A DNA stretch of 64,000 nucleotides. Origin: Bugula neritina. Its lineage: Eukaryota > Bryozoa > Gymnolaemata > Cheilostomatida > Bugulidae. The notes under the pieces were generated by a model. The model was not told the DNA's origin. It was given only the letters and a program-made list of their open reading frames with translations, and searched no databases. A program made the translations under genes and the position numbers. Location: positions 12,381,081 through 12,445,080 of the forward strand of contig OZ037767.1 of assembly GCA_964035545.1 (NCBI GenBank), written 5' to 3'. Shown here in pieces: positions 22,812 through 36,751 of the stretch (position 1 is its first letter; every line of letters starts with the position of its first letter).

Positions 22812-24079
22812 AAAACTAACGAATCACATTGTGATGACTCCAGACCCTATTGACAGTGTGCCTCAGTAATGTCTGTTCAGTGCAAACTATGGACAGCAAA
22901 GTTGTCAGGCAATAATGATACAAACAATTCTGCAAACCCTTTTCATAAAGGTTTTGTGATGAAAGAGTATCCAGACCCTGTAATGGCTATACAACTGGAG
23001 GGAAGGAATATACTAGTTTTTCAATAGCAACAAAGCATGTTCAGAACTTGTAGACAGAAACACACTCATGACACATTAAACAATCTGTAACAAGTCTTGC
23101 TCATTATAACAGACAAATGTTATAACATACTCCTTTCGTTTAGGAGATATATCAACTACTACTCCTACAAAAACAATAAAGAGGTAAAAGACAGCACTGC
23201 TCAGTTTGATTTCATTTCATTCAATTCAATGTAACACTATCAATGGGCTGCACTTTTGGTCACACCCAGCTAACTGCTCTTGGAAAATTACTCATTTCGC
23301 CAATTGTGACATTATGTGAACTCACTGTTAGTTTTTAACTTTGAATCAAAAAATGATAAAGTAATTGTAAATCTGTTTACAGTCGTCAAAGCGGCTGATC
23401 CTTAATTTCAGCACTGGGTTTAGGTGATGGAAGAGTCCCAAGACAAGTTTGGTACTACGCTAGACAATAGGCTGCTGGCACCGGAAAATGTGAACATGTG
23501 TGCATTTAACAGATGAAGCTAAAACATGTATACATCTTATATTTAGTGAAAATTGAATATGCATCACTTTTCTATGTGAGAACATTGCTGGATAGTGAAA
23601 ATAACTAGAAATGTAGAAGTTCGGGAGTTGTCTCTCCTGTGTTTTTGGTTTTGTGTTCTTGACTTGTCAGGCTGCAAATATTTGAAAAATCACAACTGCA
23701 AATACATTTGTTGGTGTAGCAAAAATTATTAAACCCATCAACCTTTGCGATCTGAGGAACGAAAGACGGATACTGCAACTTACACACCTTTCTATTATGA
23801 ATTTAGAGATATACATTGTTTTGTCAATCCTTCTGGCAACCAATATTAAGTGCATTGCTCGTTTTCCACGCTTTATATCCACTTATTTTACATTTTCTCA
23901 ATCAACTAAACACAGGTAAGCAGAGTTGCTAACTGGTTGCATGGTATTCAGGCAGTCGCACTTCTTGTCACTCAATTGTTGACGATTGATGCTTGAAGAA
24001 GGCCTACGGTCCTTACAGTATACATACTGGAGGTACTGTGCTTTGAACTCAAAAACAAAAAAGAGAATATATGACTTGC
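22812..24079. repeat. Monomer M19, 1,268 bp
   Basis: Carries private TACTAGTTTTT, CAATGTAACAC, CACCCAGC, TTCAGCACTG, GAGTCCC, the extra A and GTCAATCC. Confidence 0.97.
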
Positions 24080-25346
24080 AAAACTAACGAATCACATTGT
24101 GATGACTCCAGACCCTATTGACAGTGTGCCTCAGTAATGTCTGTTCAGTGCAAACTATGGACAGCAAAGTTGTCAGGCAATAATGATACAAACAATTCTG
24201 CAAACCCTTTTCATAAAGGTTTTGTGATGAAAGAGTATCCAGACCCTGTAATGGCTATACAACTGGAGGGAAGGAATATACTCGTTTTTCAATAGCAACA
24301 AAGCATGTTCAGAACTTGTAGACAGAAACACACTCATGACACATTAAACAATCTGTAACAAGTCTTGCTCATTATAACAGACAAATGTTATAACATACTC
24401 CTTTCGTTTAGGAGATATATCAACTACTACTCCTACAAAAACAATAAAGAGGTAAAAGACAGCACTGCTCAGTTTGATTTCATTTCATTCAATTCAATGT
24501 AACACTATCAATGGGCTGCACTTTTGGTCACACCCAGCTAACTGCTCTTGGAAAATTACTCATTTCGCCAATTGTGACATTATGTGAACTCACTGTTAGT
24601 TTTTAACTTTGAATCAAAAAATGATAAAGTAATTGTAAATCTGTTTACAGTCGTCAAAGCGGCTGATCCTTAATTTCAGCACTGGGTTTAGGTGATGGAA
24701 GAGTCCCAAGACAAGTTTGGTACTACGCTAGACAATAGGCTGCTGGCACCGGAAAATGTGAACATGTGTGCATTTAACAGATGAAGCTAAAACATGTATA
24801 CATCTTATATTTAGTGAAAATTGAATATGCATCACTTTTCTATGTGAGAACATTGCTGGATAGTGAAAATAACTAGAAATGTAGAAGTTCGGGAGTTGTC
24901 TCTCCTGTGTTTTTGGTTTTGTGTTCTTGACTTGTCAGGCTGCAAATATTTGAAAAATCACAACTGCAAATACATTTGTTGGTGTAGCAAAATTATTAGA
25001 CCCATCAACCTTTGCGATCTGAGGAATGAAAGATGGATACTGCAACTTACACACCTTTCTACTATGAATTTAGAGATATACATTGTTTTGTCAACCCTTC
25101 TGGCAACCAATATTAAGTGCATTGCTGGTTTTCCACGCTTTATATCCACTTATTTTACATTTTCTCAATCAACTAAACACAGGTAAGCAGAGTTGCTAAC
25201 TGGTTGCATGGTATTCAGGCAGTCGCACTTCTTGTCACTCAATCGTTGAAGATTGATGCTTGATGAAGGCCTACGGTCCTTACAGTATACATACTGGAGG
25301 TACTGTGCTTTGAACTCAATAACAAAATAGAGAATATATGACTTGC
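24080..25346. repeat. Monomer M20
   Basis: Carries TTCAGCACTG, GAGTCCC, ATTAGACCC, GGAATGAAAGATGG, CTACTATG, GCTGGTTTTCC and an AACAAAATAG tail. M23 is its counterpart. Confidence 0.97.
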
Positions 25347-26613
25347 AAAACTAACGAATCACATTGTGATGACTCCAGACCCTATTGACAGTGTGCCTCA
25401 GTAATGTCTGTTCAGTGCAAACTATGGACAGCAAAGTTGTCAGGCAATAATGATACAAACAATTCTGCAAACCCTTTTCATAAAGGTTTTGTGATGAAAG
25501 AGTATCCAGACCCTGTAATGGCTATACAACTGGAGGGAAGGAATATACTCGTTTTTCAATAGCAACAAAGCATGTTCAGAACTTGTAGACAGAAACACAC
25601 TCATGACACATTAAACAATCTGTAACAAGTCTTGCTCATTATAACAGACAAATGTTATAACATACTCCTTTCGTTTAGGAGATATATCAACTACTACTCC
25701 TACAAAAACAATAAAGAGGTAAAAGACAGCACTGCTCAGTTTGATTTCATTTCATTCAATTCATTGTAACGCCATCAATGGGCTGCACTTTTGGTCACAC
25801 CTGGCTAACTGCTCTTGGAAAATTACTCATTTCGCCAATTGTGACATTATGTGAACTCACTGTTAGTTTTTAACTTTGAATCAAAAAATGATAAAGTAAT
25901 TGTAAATCTGTTTACAGTCGTCAAAGCGGCTGATCCTTAATTTCAACACTGGGTTTAGGTGATGGAAGAATCCCAAGACAAGTTTGGTACTACGCTAGAC
26001 AATAGGCTGCTGGCACCGGAAAATGTGAACATGTGTGTATTTAACAGATGAAGCTAAAACATGTATACATCTTATATTTAGTGAAAATTGAATATGCATC
26101 ACTTTTCTATGTGAGAACATTGCTGGATAGTGAAAATAACTAGAAATGTAGAAGTTCGGGAGTTGTCTCTCCTGTGTTTTTGGTTTTGTGTTCTTGACTT
26201 GTCAGGCTGCAAATATTTGAAAAATCACAACTGCAAATACATTGGTTGGTGTAGCAAAATTATTAAACCCATCAACCTTTGCGATCTGAGGAACGAAAGA
26301 CGGATACTGCAACTTACACACCTTTCTATTATGAATTTAGAGATATACATTGTTTTGTCAACCCTTCTGGCAACCAATATTAAGTGCATTGCTCGTTTTC
26401 CACGCTTTATATCCACTTATTTTACATTTTCTCAATCAACTAAACACAGGTAAGCAGAGTTGCTAACTGGTTGCATGGTATTCAGGCAGTCGAACTTCTT
26501 GTCACTCAATCGTTGAAGATTGATGCTTGATGAAGGCCTACGGTCCTTACAGTATACATACTGGAGGTACTGTGCTTTGAACTCAAAAACAAAAAAGAGA
26601 ATATATGACTTGC
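25347..26613. repeat. Monomer M21
   Basis: Carries GCCATC, CACCTGGC, GTGTGTATTT, ACATTGGTTGG, GTCAACC and TCGAACTTC. M24 is its counterpart. Confidence 0.97.
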
Positions 26614-27881
26614 AAAACTAACGAATCACATTGTGATGACTCCAGACCCTATTGACAGTGTGCCTCAGTAATGTCTGTTCAGTGCAAACTATGGACAGCA
26701 AAGTTGTCAGGCAATAATGATACAAACAATTCTGCAAACCCTTTTCATAAAGGTTTTGTGATGAAAGAGTATCCAGACCCTGTAATGGCTATACAACTGG
26801 AGGGAAGGAATATACTCGTTTTTCAATAGCAACAAAGCATGTTCAGAACTTGTAGACAGAAACACACTCATGACACATTAAACAATCTGTAACAAGTCTT
26901 GCTCATTATAACAGACAAATGTTATAACATACTCCTTTCGTTTAGGAGATATATCAACTACTACTCCTACAAAAACAATAAAGAGGTAAAAGACAGCACT
27001 GCTCAGTTTGATTTCATTTCATTCAATTCATTGTAACGCCATCAATGGGCTGCACTTTTGGTCACACCTGGCTAACTGCTCTTGGAAAATTACTCATTTC
27101 GCCAATTGTGACATTATGTGAACTCACTGTTAGTTTTTAACTTTGAATCAAAAAATGATAAAGTAATTGTAAATCTGTTTACAGTCGTCAAAGCGGCTGA
27201 TCCTTAATTTCAACACTGGGTTTAGGTGATGGAAGAATCCCAAGACAAGTTTGGTACTACGCTAGACAATAGGCTGCTGGCACCGGAAAATGTGAACATG
27301 TGTGCATTTAACAGATGAAGCTAAAACATGTATACATCTTATATTTAGTGAAAATTGAATATGCATCACTTTTCTATGTGAGAACATTGCTGGATAGTGA
27401 AAATAACTAGAAATGTAGAAGTTCGGGAGTTGTCTCTCCTGTGTTTTTGGTTTTGTGTTCTTGACTTGTCAGGCTGCAAATATTTGAAAAATCACAACTG
27501 CAAATACATTTGTTGGTGTAGCAAAAATTATTAAACCCATCAACCTTTGCGATCTGAGGAACGAAAGACGGATACTGCAACTTACACACCTTTCTATTAT
27601 GAATTTAGAGATATACATTGTTTTGTCAATCCTTCTGGCAACCAATATTAAGTGCATTGCTCGTTTTCCACGCTTTATATCCACTTATTTTACATTTTCT
27701 CAATCAACTAAACACAGGTAAGCAGAGTTGCTAACTGGTTGCATGGTATTCAGGCAGTCGCACTTCTTGTCACTCAATTGTTGACGATTGATGCTTGAAG
27801 AAGGCCTACGGTCCTTACAGTATACATACTGGAGGTACTGTGCTTTGAACTCAAAAACAAAAAAGAGAATATATGACTTGC
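26614..27881. repeat. Monomer M22, 1,268 bp hybrid
   Basis: The 5' half is M21-like (GCCATC, CACCTGGC, AACACTGGG, GAATCCC). The 3' half is M19-like (extra A, GTCAATCC, ATTGTTGACG). Confidence 0.96.
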
Positions 27882-29148
27882 AAAACTAACGAATCACATT
27901 GTGATGACTCCAGACCCTATTGACAGTGTGCCTCAGTAATGTCTGTTCAGTGCAAACTATGGACAGCAAAGTTGTCAGGCAATAATGATACAAACAATTC
28001 TGCAAACCCTTTTCATAAAGGTTTTGTGATGAAAGAGTATCCAGACCCTGTAATGGCTATACAACTGGAGGGAAGGAATATACTCGTTTTTCAATAGCAA
28101 CAAAGCATGTTCAGAACTTGTAGACAGAAACACACTCATGACACATTAAACAATCTGTAACAAGTCTTGCTCATTATAACAGACAAATGTTATAACATAC
28201 TCCTTTCGTTTAGGAGATATATCAACTACTACTCCTACAAAAACAATAAAGAGGTAAAAGACAGCACTGCTCAGTTTGATTTCATTTCATTCAATTCAAT
28301 GTAACACTATCAATGGGCTGCACTTTTGGTCACACCCAGCTAACTGCTCTTGGAAAATTACTCATTTCGCCAATTGTGACATTATGTGAACTCACTGTTA
28401 GTTTTTAACTTTGAATCAAAAAATGATAAAGTAATTGTAAATCTGTTTACAGTCGTCAAAGCGGCTGATCCTTAATTTCAGCACTGGGTTTAGGTGATGG
28501 AAGAGTCCCAAGACAAGTTTGGTACTACGCTAGACAATAGGCTGCTGGCACCGGAAAATGTGAACATGTGTGCATTTAACAGATGAAGCTAAAACATGTA
28601 TACATCTTATATTTAGTGAAAATTGAATATGCATCACTTTTCTATGTGAGAACATTGCTGGATAGTGAAAATAACTAGAAATGTAGAAGTTCGAGAGTTG
28701 TCTCTCCTGTGTTTTTGGTTTTGTGTTCTTGACTTGTCAGGCTGCAAATATTTGAAAAATCACAACTGCAAATACATTTGTTGGTGTAGCAAAATTATTA
28801 GACCCATCAACCTTTGCGATCTGAGGAATGAAAGATGGATACTGCAACTTACACACCTTTCTACTATGAATTTAGAGATATACATTGTTTTGTCAACCCT
28901 TCTGGCAACCAATATTAAGTGCATTGCTGGTTTTCCACGCTTTATATCCACTTATTTTACATTTTCTCAATCAACTAAACACAGGTAAGCAGAGTTGCTA
29001 ACTGGTTGCATGGTATTCAGGCAGTCGCACTTCTTGTCACTCAATCGTTGAAGATTGATGCTTGATGAAGGCCTACGGTCCTTACAGTATACATACTGGA
29101 GGTACTGTGCTTTGAACTCAATAACAAAATAGAGAATATATGACTTGC
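27882..29148. repeat. Monomer M23
   Basis: Repeats M20, including TTCAGCACTG, ATTAGACCC, CTACTATG and AACAAAATAG, with a private TTCGAGAG. Confidence 0.97.
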
Positions 29149-30415
29149 AAAACTAACGAATCACATTGTGATGACTCCAGACCCTATTGACAGTGTGCCT
29201 CAGTAATGTCTGTTCAGTGCAAACTATGGACAGCAAAGTTGTCAGGCAATAATGATACAAACAATTCTGCAAACCCTTTTCATAAAGGTTTTGTGATGAA
29301 AGAGTATCCAGACCCTGTAATGGCTATACAACTGGAGGGAAGGAATATACTCGTTTTTCAATAGCAACAAAGCATGTTCAGAACTTGTAGACAGAAACAC
29401 ACTCATGACACATTAAACAATCTGTAACAAGTCTTGCTCATTATAACAGACAAATGTTATAACATACTCCTTTCGTTTAGGAGATATATCAACTACTACT
29501 CCTACAAAAACAATAAAGAGGTAAAAGACAGCACTGCTCAGTTTGATTTCATTTCATTCAATTCATTGTAACGCCATCAATGGGCTGCACTTTTGGTCAC
29601 ACCTGGCTAACTGCTCTTGGAAAATTACTCATTTCGCCAATTGTGACATTATGTGAACTCACTGTTAGTTTTTAACTTTGAATCAAAAAATGATAAAGTA
29701 ATTGTAAATCTGTTTACAGTCGTCAAAGCGGCTGATCCTTAATTTCAACACTGGGTTTAGGTGATGGAAGAATCCCAAGACAAGTTTGGTACTACGCTAG
29801 ACAATAGGCTGCTGGCACCGGAAAATGTGAACATGTGTGTATTTAACAGATGAAGCTAAAACATGTATACATCTTATATTTAGTGAAAATTGAATATGCA
29901 TCACTTTTCTATGTGAGAACATTGCTGGATAGTGAAAATAACTAGAAATGTAGAAGTTCGGGAGTTGTCTCTCCTGTGTTTTTGGTTTTGTGTTCTTGAC
30001 TTGTCAGGCTGCAAATATTTGAAAAATCACAACTGCAAATACATTGGTTGGTGTAGCAAAATTATTAAACCCATCAACCTTTGCGATCTGAGGAACGAAA
30101 GACGGATACTGCAACTTACACACCTTTCTATTATGAATTTAGAGATATACATTGTTTTGTCAACCCTTCTGGCAACCAATATTAAGTGCATTGCTCGTTT
30201 TCCACGCTTTATATCCACTTATTTTACATTTTCTCAATCAACTAAACACAGGTAAGCAGAGTTGCTAACTGGTTGCATGGTATTCAGGCAGTCGAACTTC
30301 TTGTCACTCAATCGTTGAAGATTGATGCTTGATGAAGGCCTACGGTCCTTACAGTATACATACTGGAGGTACTGTGCTTTGAACTCAAAAACAAAAAAGA
30401 GAATATATGACTTGC
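29149..30415. repeat. Monomer M24
   Basis: Repeats M21, including GTGTGTATTT, ACATTGGTTGG and TCGAACTTC. Confidence 0.97.
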
Positions 30416-31682
30416 AAAACTAACGAATCACATTGTGATGACTCCAGACCCTATTGACAGTGTGCCTCAGTAATGTCTGTTCAGTGCAAACTATGGACAG
30501 CAAAGTTGTCAGGCAATAATGATACAAACAATTCTGCAAACCCTTTTCATAAAGGTTTTGTGATGAAAGAGTATCCAGACCCTGTAATGGCTATACAACT
30601 GGAGGGAAGGAATATACTCGTTTTTCAATAGCAACAAAGCATGTTCAGAACTTGTAGACAGAAACACACTCATGACACATTAAACAATCTGTAACAAGTC
30701 TTGCTCATTATAACAGACAAATGTTATAACATACTCCTTTCGTTTAGGAGATATATCAACTACTACTCCTACAAAAACAATAAAGAGGTAAAAGACAGCA
30801 CTGCTCAGTTTGATTTCATTTCATTCAATTCATTGTAACGCCATCAATGGGCTGCACTTTTGGTCACACCTGGCTAACTGCTCTTGGAAAATTACTCATT
30901 TCGCCAATTGTGACATTATGTGAACTCACTGTTAGTTTTTAACTTTGAATCAAAAAATGATAAAGTAATTGTAAATCTGTTTACAGTCGTCAAAGCGGCT
31001 GATCCTTAATTTCAACACTGGGTTTAGGTGATGGAAGAATCCCAAGACAAGTTTGGTACTACGCTAGACAATAGGCTGCTGGCACCGGAAAATGTGAACA
31101 TGTGTGTATTTAACAGATGAAGCTAAAACATGTATACATCTTATATTTAGTGAAAATTGAATATGCATCACTTTTCTATGTGAGAACATTGCTGGATAGT
31201 GAAAATAACTAGAAATGTAGAAGTTCGGGAGTTGTCTCTCCTGTGTTTTTGGTTTTGTGTTCTTGACTTGTCAGGCTGCAAATATTTGAAAAATCACAAC
31301 TGCAAATACATTTGTTGGTGTAGCAAAATTATTAGACCCATCAACCTTTGCGATCTGAGGGATGAAAGATGGATACTGCAACTTACACACCTTTCTATTA
31401 TGAATTTAGAGATATACATTGTTTTGTCAACCCTTCTGGCAACCAATATTAAGTGCATTGCTGGTTTTCCACGCTTTATATCCACTTATTTTACATTTTC
31501 TCAATCAACTAAACACAGGTAAGCAGAGTTGCTAACTGGTTGCATGGTATTCAGGCAGTCGCACTTCTTGTCACTCAATTGTTGACGATTGATGCTTGAA
31601 GAAGGCCTACGGTCCTTACAGTATACATACTGGAGGTACTGTGCTTTGAACTCAAAAACAAAAAAGAGAATATATGACTTGC
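30416..31682. repeat. Monomer M25, M24/M20-type hybrid
   Basis: The 5' part is M24-like (GCCATC, GAATCCC, GTGTGTATTT). The 3' part is M20-like (ATTAGACCC, AAAGATGG, GCTGGTTTTCC), with private GAGGGATG and the common CTATTATG. The tail is ATTGTTGACG. It lies between two HOR blocks. Confidence 0.96.
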
Positions 31683-32950
31683 AAAACTAACGAATCACAT
31701 TGTGATGACTCCAGACCCTATTGACAGTGTGCCTCAGTAATGTCTGTTCAGTGCAAACTATGGACAGCAAAGTTGTCAGGCAATAATGATACAAACAATT
31801 CTGCAAACCCTTTTCATAAAGGTTTTGTGATGAAAGAGTATCCAGACCCTGTAATGGCTATACAACTGGAAGGAAGGAATATACTCGTTTTTCAATAGCA
31901 ACAAAGCATGTTCAGAACTTGTAGACAGAAACACACTCATGACACATTAAACAATCTGTAACAAGTCTTGCTCATTATAACAGACAAATGTTATAACATA
32001 CTCCTTTCGTTTAGGAGATATATCAACTACTACTCCTACAAAAACAATAAAGAGGTAAAAGACAGCACTGCTCAGTTTGATTTCATTTCATTCAATTCAA
32101 TGTAACACTATCAATGGGCTGCACTTTTGGTCACACCCAGCTAACTGCTCTTGGAAAATTACTCATTTCGCCAATTGTGACATTATGTGAACTCACTGTT
32201 AGTTTTTAACTTTGAATCAAAAAATGATAAAGTAATTGTAAATCTGTTTACAGTCGTCAAAGCGGCTGATCCTTAATTTCAACACTGGGTTTAGGTGATG
32301 GAAGAGTCCCAAGACAAGTTTGGTACTACGCTAGACAATAGGCTGCTGGCACCGGAAAATGTGAACATGTGTGCATTTAACAGATGAAGCTAAAACATGT
32401 ATACATCTTATATTTAGTGAAAATTGAATATGCATCACTTTTCTATGTGAGAACATTGCTTGATAGTGAAAATAACTAGAAATGTAGAAGTTCGGGAGTT
32501 GTCTCTCCTGTGTTTTTGGTTTTGTGTTCTTGACTTGTCAGGCTGCAAATATTTGAAAAATCACAACTGCAAATACATTTGTTGGTGTAGCAAAAATTAT
32601 TAAACCCATCAACCTTTGCGATCTGAGGAACGAAAGACGGATACTGCAACTTACACACCTTTCTATTATGAATTTAGAGATATACATTGTTTTGTCAACC
32701 CTTCTGGCAACCAATATTAAGTGCATTGCTCGTTTTCCACGCTTTATATCCACTTATTTTACATTTTCTCAATCAACTAAACACAGGTAAGCAGAGTTGC
32801 TAACTGGTTGCATGGTATTCAGGCAGTCGCACTTCTTGTCACTCAATTGTTGACGATTGATGCTTGAAGAAGGCCTACGGTCCTTACAGTATACATACTG
32901 GAGGTACTGTGCTTTGAACTCAAAAACAAAAAAGAGAATATATGACTTGC
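31683..32950. repeat. Monomer M26, 1,268 bp
   Basis: Carries CTGGAAGGAAGG, CAATGTAACAC, CACCCAGC, GAGTCCC, GCTTGATAG, the extra A and GTCAACC. Its 3' half is shared with M30 and M33, its 5' half is not. Confidence 0.97.
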
Positions 32951-34217
32951 AAAACTAACGAATCACATTGTGATGACTCCAGACCCTATTGACAGTGTGC
33001 CTCAGTAATGTCTGTTCAGTGCAAACTATGGACAGCAAAGTTGTCAGGCAATAATGATACAAACAATTCTGCAAACCCTTTTCATAAAGGTTTTGTGATG
33101 AAAGAGTATCCAGACCCTGTAATGGCTATACAACTGGAGGGAAGGAATATACTCGTTTTTCAATAGCAACAAAGCATGTTCAGAACTTGTAGACAGAAAC
33201 ACACTCATGACACATTAAACAATCTGTAACAAGTCTTGCTCATTATAACAGACAAATGTTATAACATACTCCTTTCGTTTAGGAGATATATCAACTACTA
33301 CTCCTACAAAAACAATAAAGAGGTAAAAGACAGCACTGCTCAGTTTGATTTCATTTCATTCAATTCATTGTAACGCCATCAATGGGCTGCACTTTTGGTC
33401 ACACCTGGCTAACTGCTCTTGGAAAATTACTCATTTCGCCAATTGTGACATTATGTGAACTCACTGTTAGTTTTTAACTTTGAATCAAAAAATGATAAAG
33501 TAATTGTAAATCTGTTTACAGTCGTCAAAGCGGCTGATCCTTAATTTCAACACTGGGTTTAGGTGATGGAAGAATCCCAAGACAAGTTTGGTACTAAGCT
33601 AGACAATAGGCTGTTGGCAACGGAAAATGTGAACATGTGTGCATTTAACAGATGAAGCTAAAACATGTATACATCTTATATTTAGTGAAAATTGAATATG
33701 CATCACTTTTCTATGTGAGAACATTGCTGGATAGTGAAAATAACTAAAAATGTAGAAGTTCGGGAGTTGTCTCTCCTGTGTTTTTGGTTTTGTGTTCTTG
33801 ACTTGTCAGGCTGCAAATATTTGAAAAATCACAACTGCGAATACATTTGTTGGTGTAGCAAAATTATTAAACCCATCAACCTTTGCGATCTGAGGAACGA
33901 AAGACGGATACTGCAACTTACACACCTTTCTATTATGAATTTAGAGATATACATTGTTTTGTCGACCCTTCTGGCAACCAATATTAAGTGCATTGCTCGT
34001 TTTCCACGCTTTATATCCACTTATTTTACATTTTCTCAATCAACTAAACACAGGTAAGCAGAGTTGCTAACTGGTTGCATGGTATTCAGGCAGTCGCACT
34101 TCTTGTCACTCAATCGTTGAAGACTGATGCTTGATGAAGGCCTACGGTCCTTACAGTATACATACTGGAGGTACTGTGCTTTGAACTCAAAAACAAAAAA
34201 GAGAATATATGACTTGC
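32951..34217. repeat. Monomer M27
   Basis: Carries GCCATC, TACTAAGCT, GTTGGCAACG, ACTAAAAATG, private CTGCGAATAC and GAAGACTGATG. M34 and M39 are its counterparts. Confidence 0.97.
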
Positions 34218-35484
34218 AAAACTAACGAATCACATTGTGATGACTCCAGACCCTATTGACAGTGTGCCTCAGTAATGTCTGTTCAGTGCAAACTATGGAC
34301 AGCAAAGTTGTCAGGCAATAATGATACAAACAATTCTGCAAACCCTTTTCATAAAGGTTTTGTGATGAAAGAGTATCCAGACCCTGTAATGGCTATACAA
34401 CTGGAGGGAAGGAATATACTCGTTTTTCAATAGCAACAAAGCATGTTCAGAACTTGTAGACAGAAACACACTCATGACACATTAAACAATCTGTAACAAG
34501 TCTTGCTCATTATAACAGACAAATGTTATAACATACTCCTTTCGTTTAGGAGATATATCAACTACTACTCCTACAAAAACAATAAAGAGGCAAATGACAG
34601 CACTGCTCAGTTTGATTTCATTTCATTCAATTCATTGTAACGCCTTCAATGGGCTGCACTTTTGGTCACACCTGGCTAACTGCTCTTGGAAAATTACTCA
34701 TTTCGCCAATTGTGACATTATGTGAACTCACTGTTAGTTTTTAACTTTGAATCAAAAAATGATAAAGTAATTGTAAATCTGTTTACAGTCGTCAAAGCGG
34801 CTGATCCTTAATTTCAACACTGGGTTTAGGTGATGGAAGAATCCCAAGACAAGTTTGGTACTACGCTAGACAATAGGCTGCTGGCACCGGAAAATGTGAA
34901 CATGTGTGCATTTAACAGATGAAGCTAAAACATGTATACATCTTATATTTAGTGAAAATTGAGTATGCATCACTTTTCTATGTGAGAACATTGCTGGATA
35001 GTGAAAATAACTAGAAATGTAGAAGTTCGGGAGTTGTCTCTCCTGTGTTTTTGGTTTTGTGTTCTTGACTTGTCAGGCTGCAAATATTTGAAAAATCACA
35101 ACTGCAAATACATTTGTTGGTGTAGCAAAATTATTAAACCCATCAACCTTTGCGATCTGAGGAACGAAAGACGGATACTGCAACTTACACACCTTTCTAT
35201 TATGAATTTAGAGATATACATTGTTTTGTCGACCCTTCTGGCAACCAATATTAAGTGCATTGCTCGTTTTCCACGCTTTATATCCACTTATTTTACATTT
35301 TCTCAATCAACTAAACACAGGTAAGCAGAGTTGCTAACTGGTTGCATGGTATTCAGGCAGTCGCACTTCTTGTCACTCAATCGTTGAAGATTGATGCTTG
35401 ATGAAGGCCTACGGTCCTTACAGTATACATGCTGGAGGTACTGTGCTTTGAACTCAAAAACAAAAAAGAGAATATATGACTTGC
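34218..35484. repeat. Monomer M28
   Basis: Carries GCAAATGACAG, GCCTTC, TTGAGTATGC and CATGCTGGAGG. M35 and M40 are its counterparts. Confidence 0.97.
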
Positions 35485-36751
35485 AAAACTAACGAATCAC
35501 ATTGTGATGACTCCAGACCCTATTGACAGTGTGCCTCAGTAATGTCTGTTCAGTGCAAACTATGGACAGCAAAGTTGTCAGGCAATAATGATACAAACAA
35601 TTCTGCAAACCCTTTTCATAAAGGTTTTGTGATGAAAGAGTATCCAGACCCTGTAATGGCTATACAACTGGAGGGAAGGAATATACTCGTTTTTCAATAG
35701 CAACAAAGCATGTTCAGAACTTGTAGACAGAAACACACTCATGACACATTAAACAATCTGTAACAAGTCTTGCTCATTATAACAGACAAATGTTATAACA
35801 TACTCCTTTCGTTTAGGAGATATATCAACTACTACTCCTACAAAAACAATAAAGAGGCAAAAGACAGCACTGCTCAGTTTGATTTCATTTCATTCAATTC
35901 ATTGTAACGCCATCAATGGGCTGCACTTTTGGTCACACCTGGCTAACTGCTCTTGGAAAATTACTCATTTCGCCAATTGTGACATTATGTGAACTCACTG
36001 TTAGTTTTTAACTTTGAATCAAAAAATGATAAAGTAATTGTAAATCTGTTTACAGTCGTCAAAGCGGCTGATCCTTAATTTCAACACTGGGTTTAGGTGA
36101 TGGAAGAATCCCAAGACAAGTTTGGTACTACGCTAGACAATAGGCTGCTGGCACCGGAAAATGTGAACATGTGTGCATTTAACAGATGAAGCTAAAACAT
36201 GTATACATCTTATATTTAGTGAAAATTGAATATGCATCACTTTTCTATGTGAGAACATTGCTGGATAGTGAAAATAACTAGAAATGTAGAAGTTCGGGAG
36301 TTGTCTCTCCTGTGTTTTTGGTTTTGTGTTCTTGACTTGTCAGGCTGCAAATATTTGAAAAATCAGAACTGCAAATACATTTGTTGGTGTAGCAAAATTA
36401 TTAAACCCATCAACCTTTGCGATCTGAGGAACGAAAGACGGATACTGCAACTTACACACCTTTCTATTATGAATTTAGAGATATACATTGTTTTGTCGAC
36501 CCTTCTGGCAACCAATATTAAGTGCATTGCTCGTTTTCCACGCTTTATATCCACTTATTTTACATTTTCTCAATCAACTAAACACAGGTAAGCAGAGTTG
36601 CTAACTGGTTGCATGGTATTCAGGCAGTCGCACTTCTTGTCACTCAATTGTTGACGATTGATGCTTGAAGAAGGCCTACGGTCCTTACAGTATACATACT
36701 GGAGGTACTGTGCTTTGAACTCAAAAACAAAAAAGAGAATATATGACTTGC
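35485..36751. repeat. Monomer M29
   Basis: Carries GAGGCAAAAG, GCCATC, GAATCCC, AATCAGAAC and an ATTGTTGACG tail. M32, M36 and M41 are its counterparts. Confidence 0.97.

Larger units (their letters stand above)
22812..26613. repeat. Higher-order repeat III, first copy (three monomers M19-M21, 3,802 bp)
   Basis: Markers are GTCAATCC plus the extra A in M19, TTCAGCACTG with ATTAGACCC and AACAAAATAG in M20, and GTGTGTATTT with ACATTGGTTGG in M21. All recur 3,802 bp downstream except those in the 5' half of M19. Confidence 0.87.
26614..30415. repeat. Higher-order repeat III, second copy (three monomers M22-M24, 3,802 bp)
   Basis: M23 and M24 repeat all markers of M20 and M21. The only extra change I noticed is TTCGAGAG in M23. 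M22 repeats M19 only in its 3' half. Its 5' half (GCCATC, CACCTGGC, AACACTGGG, GAATCCC) is of the M21/M24 subtype, so the block boundary coincides with a recombinant monomer. Confidence 0.85.
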
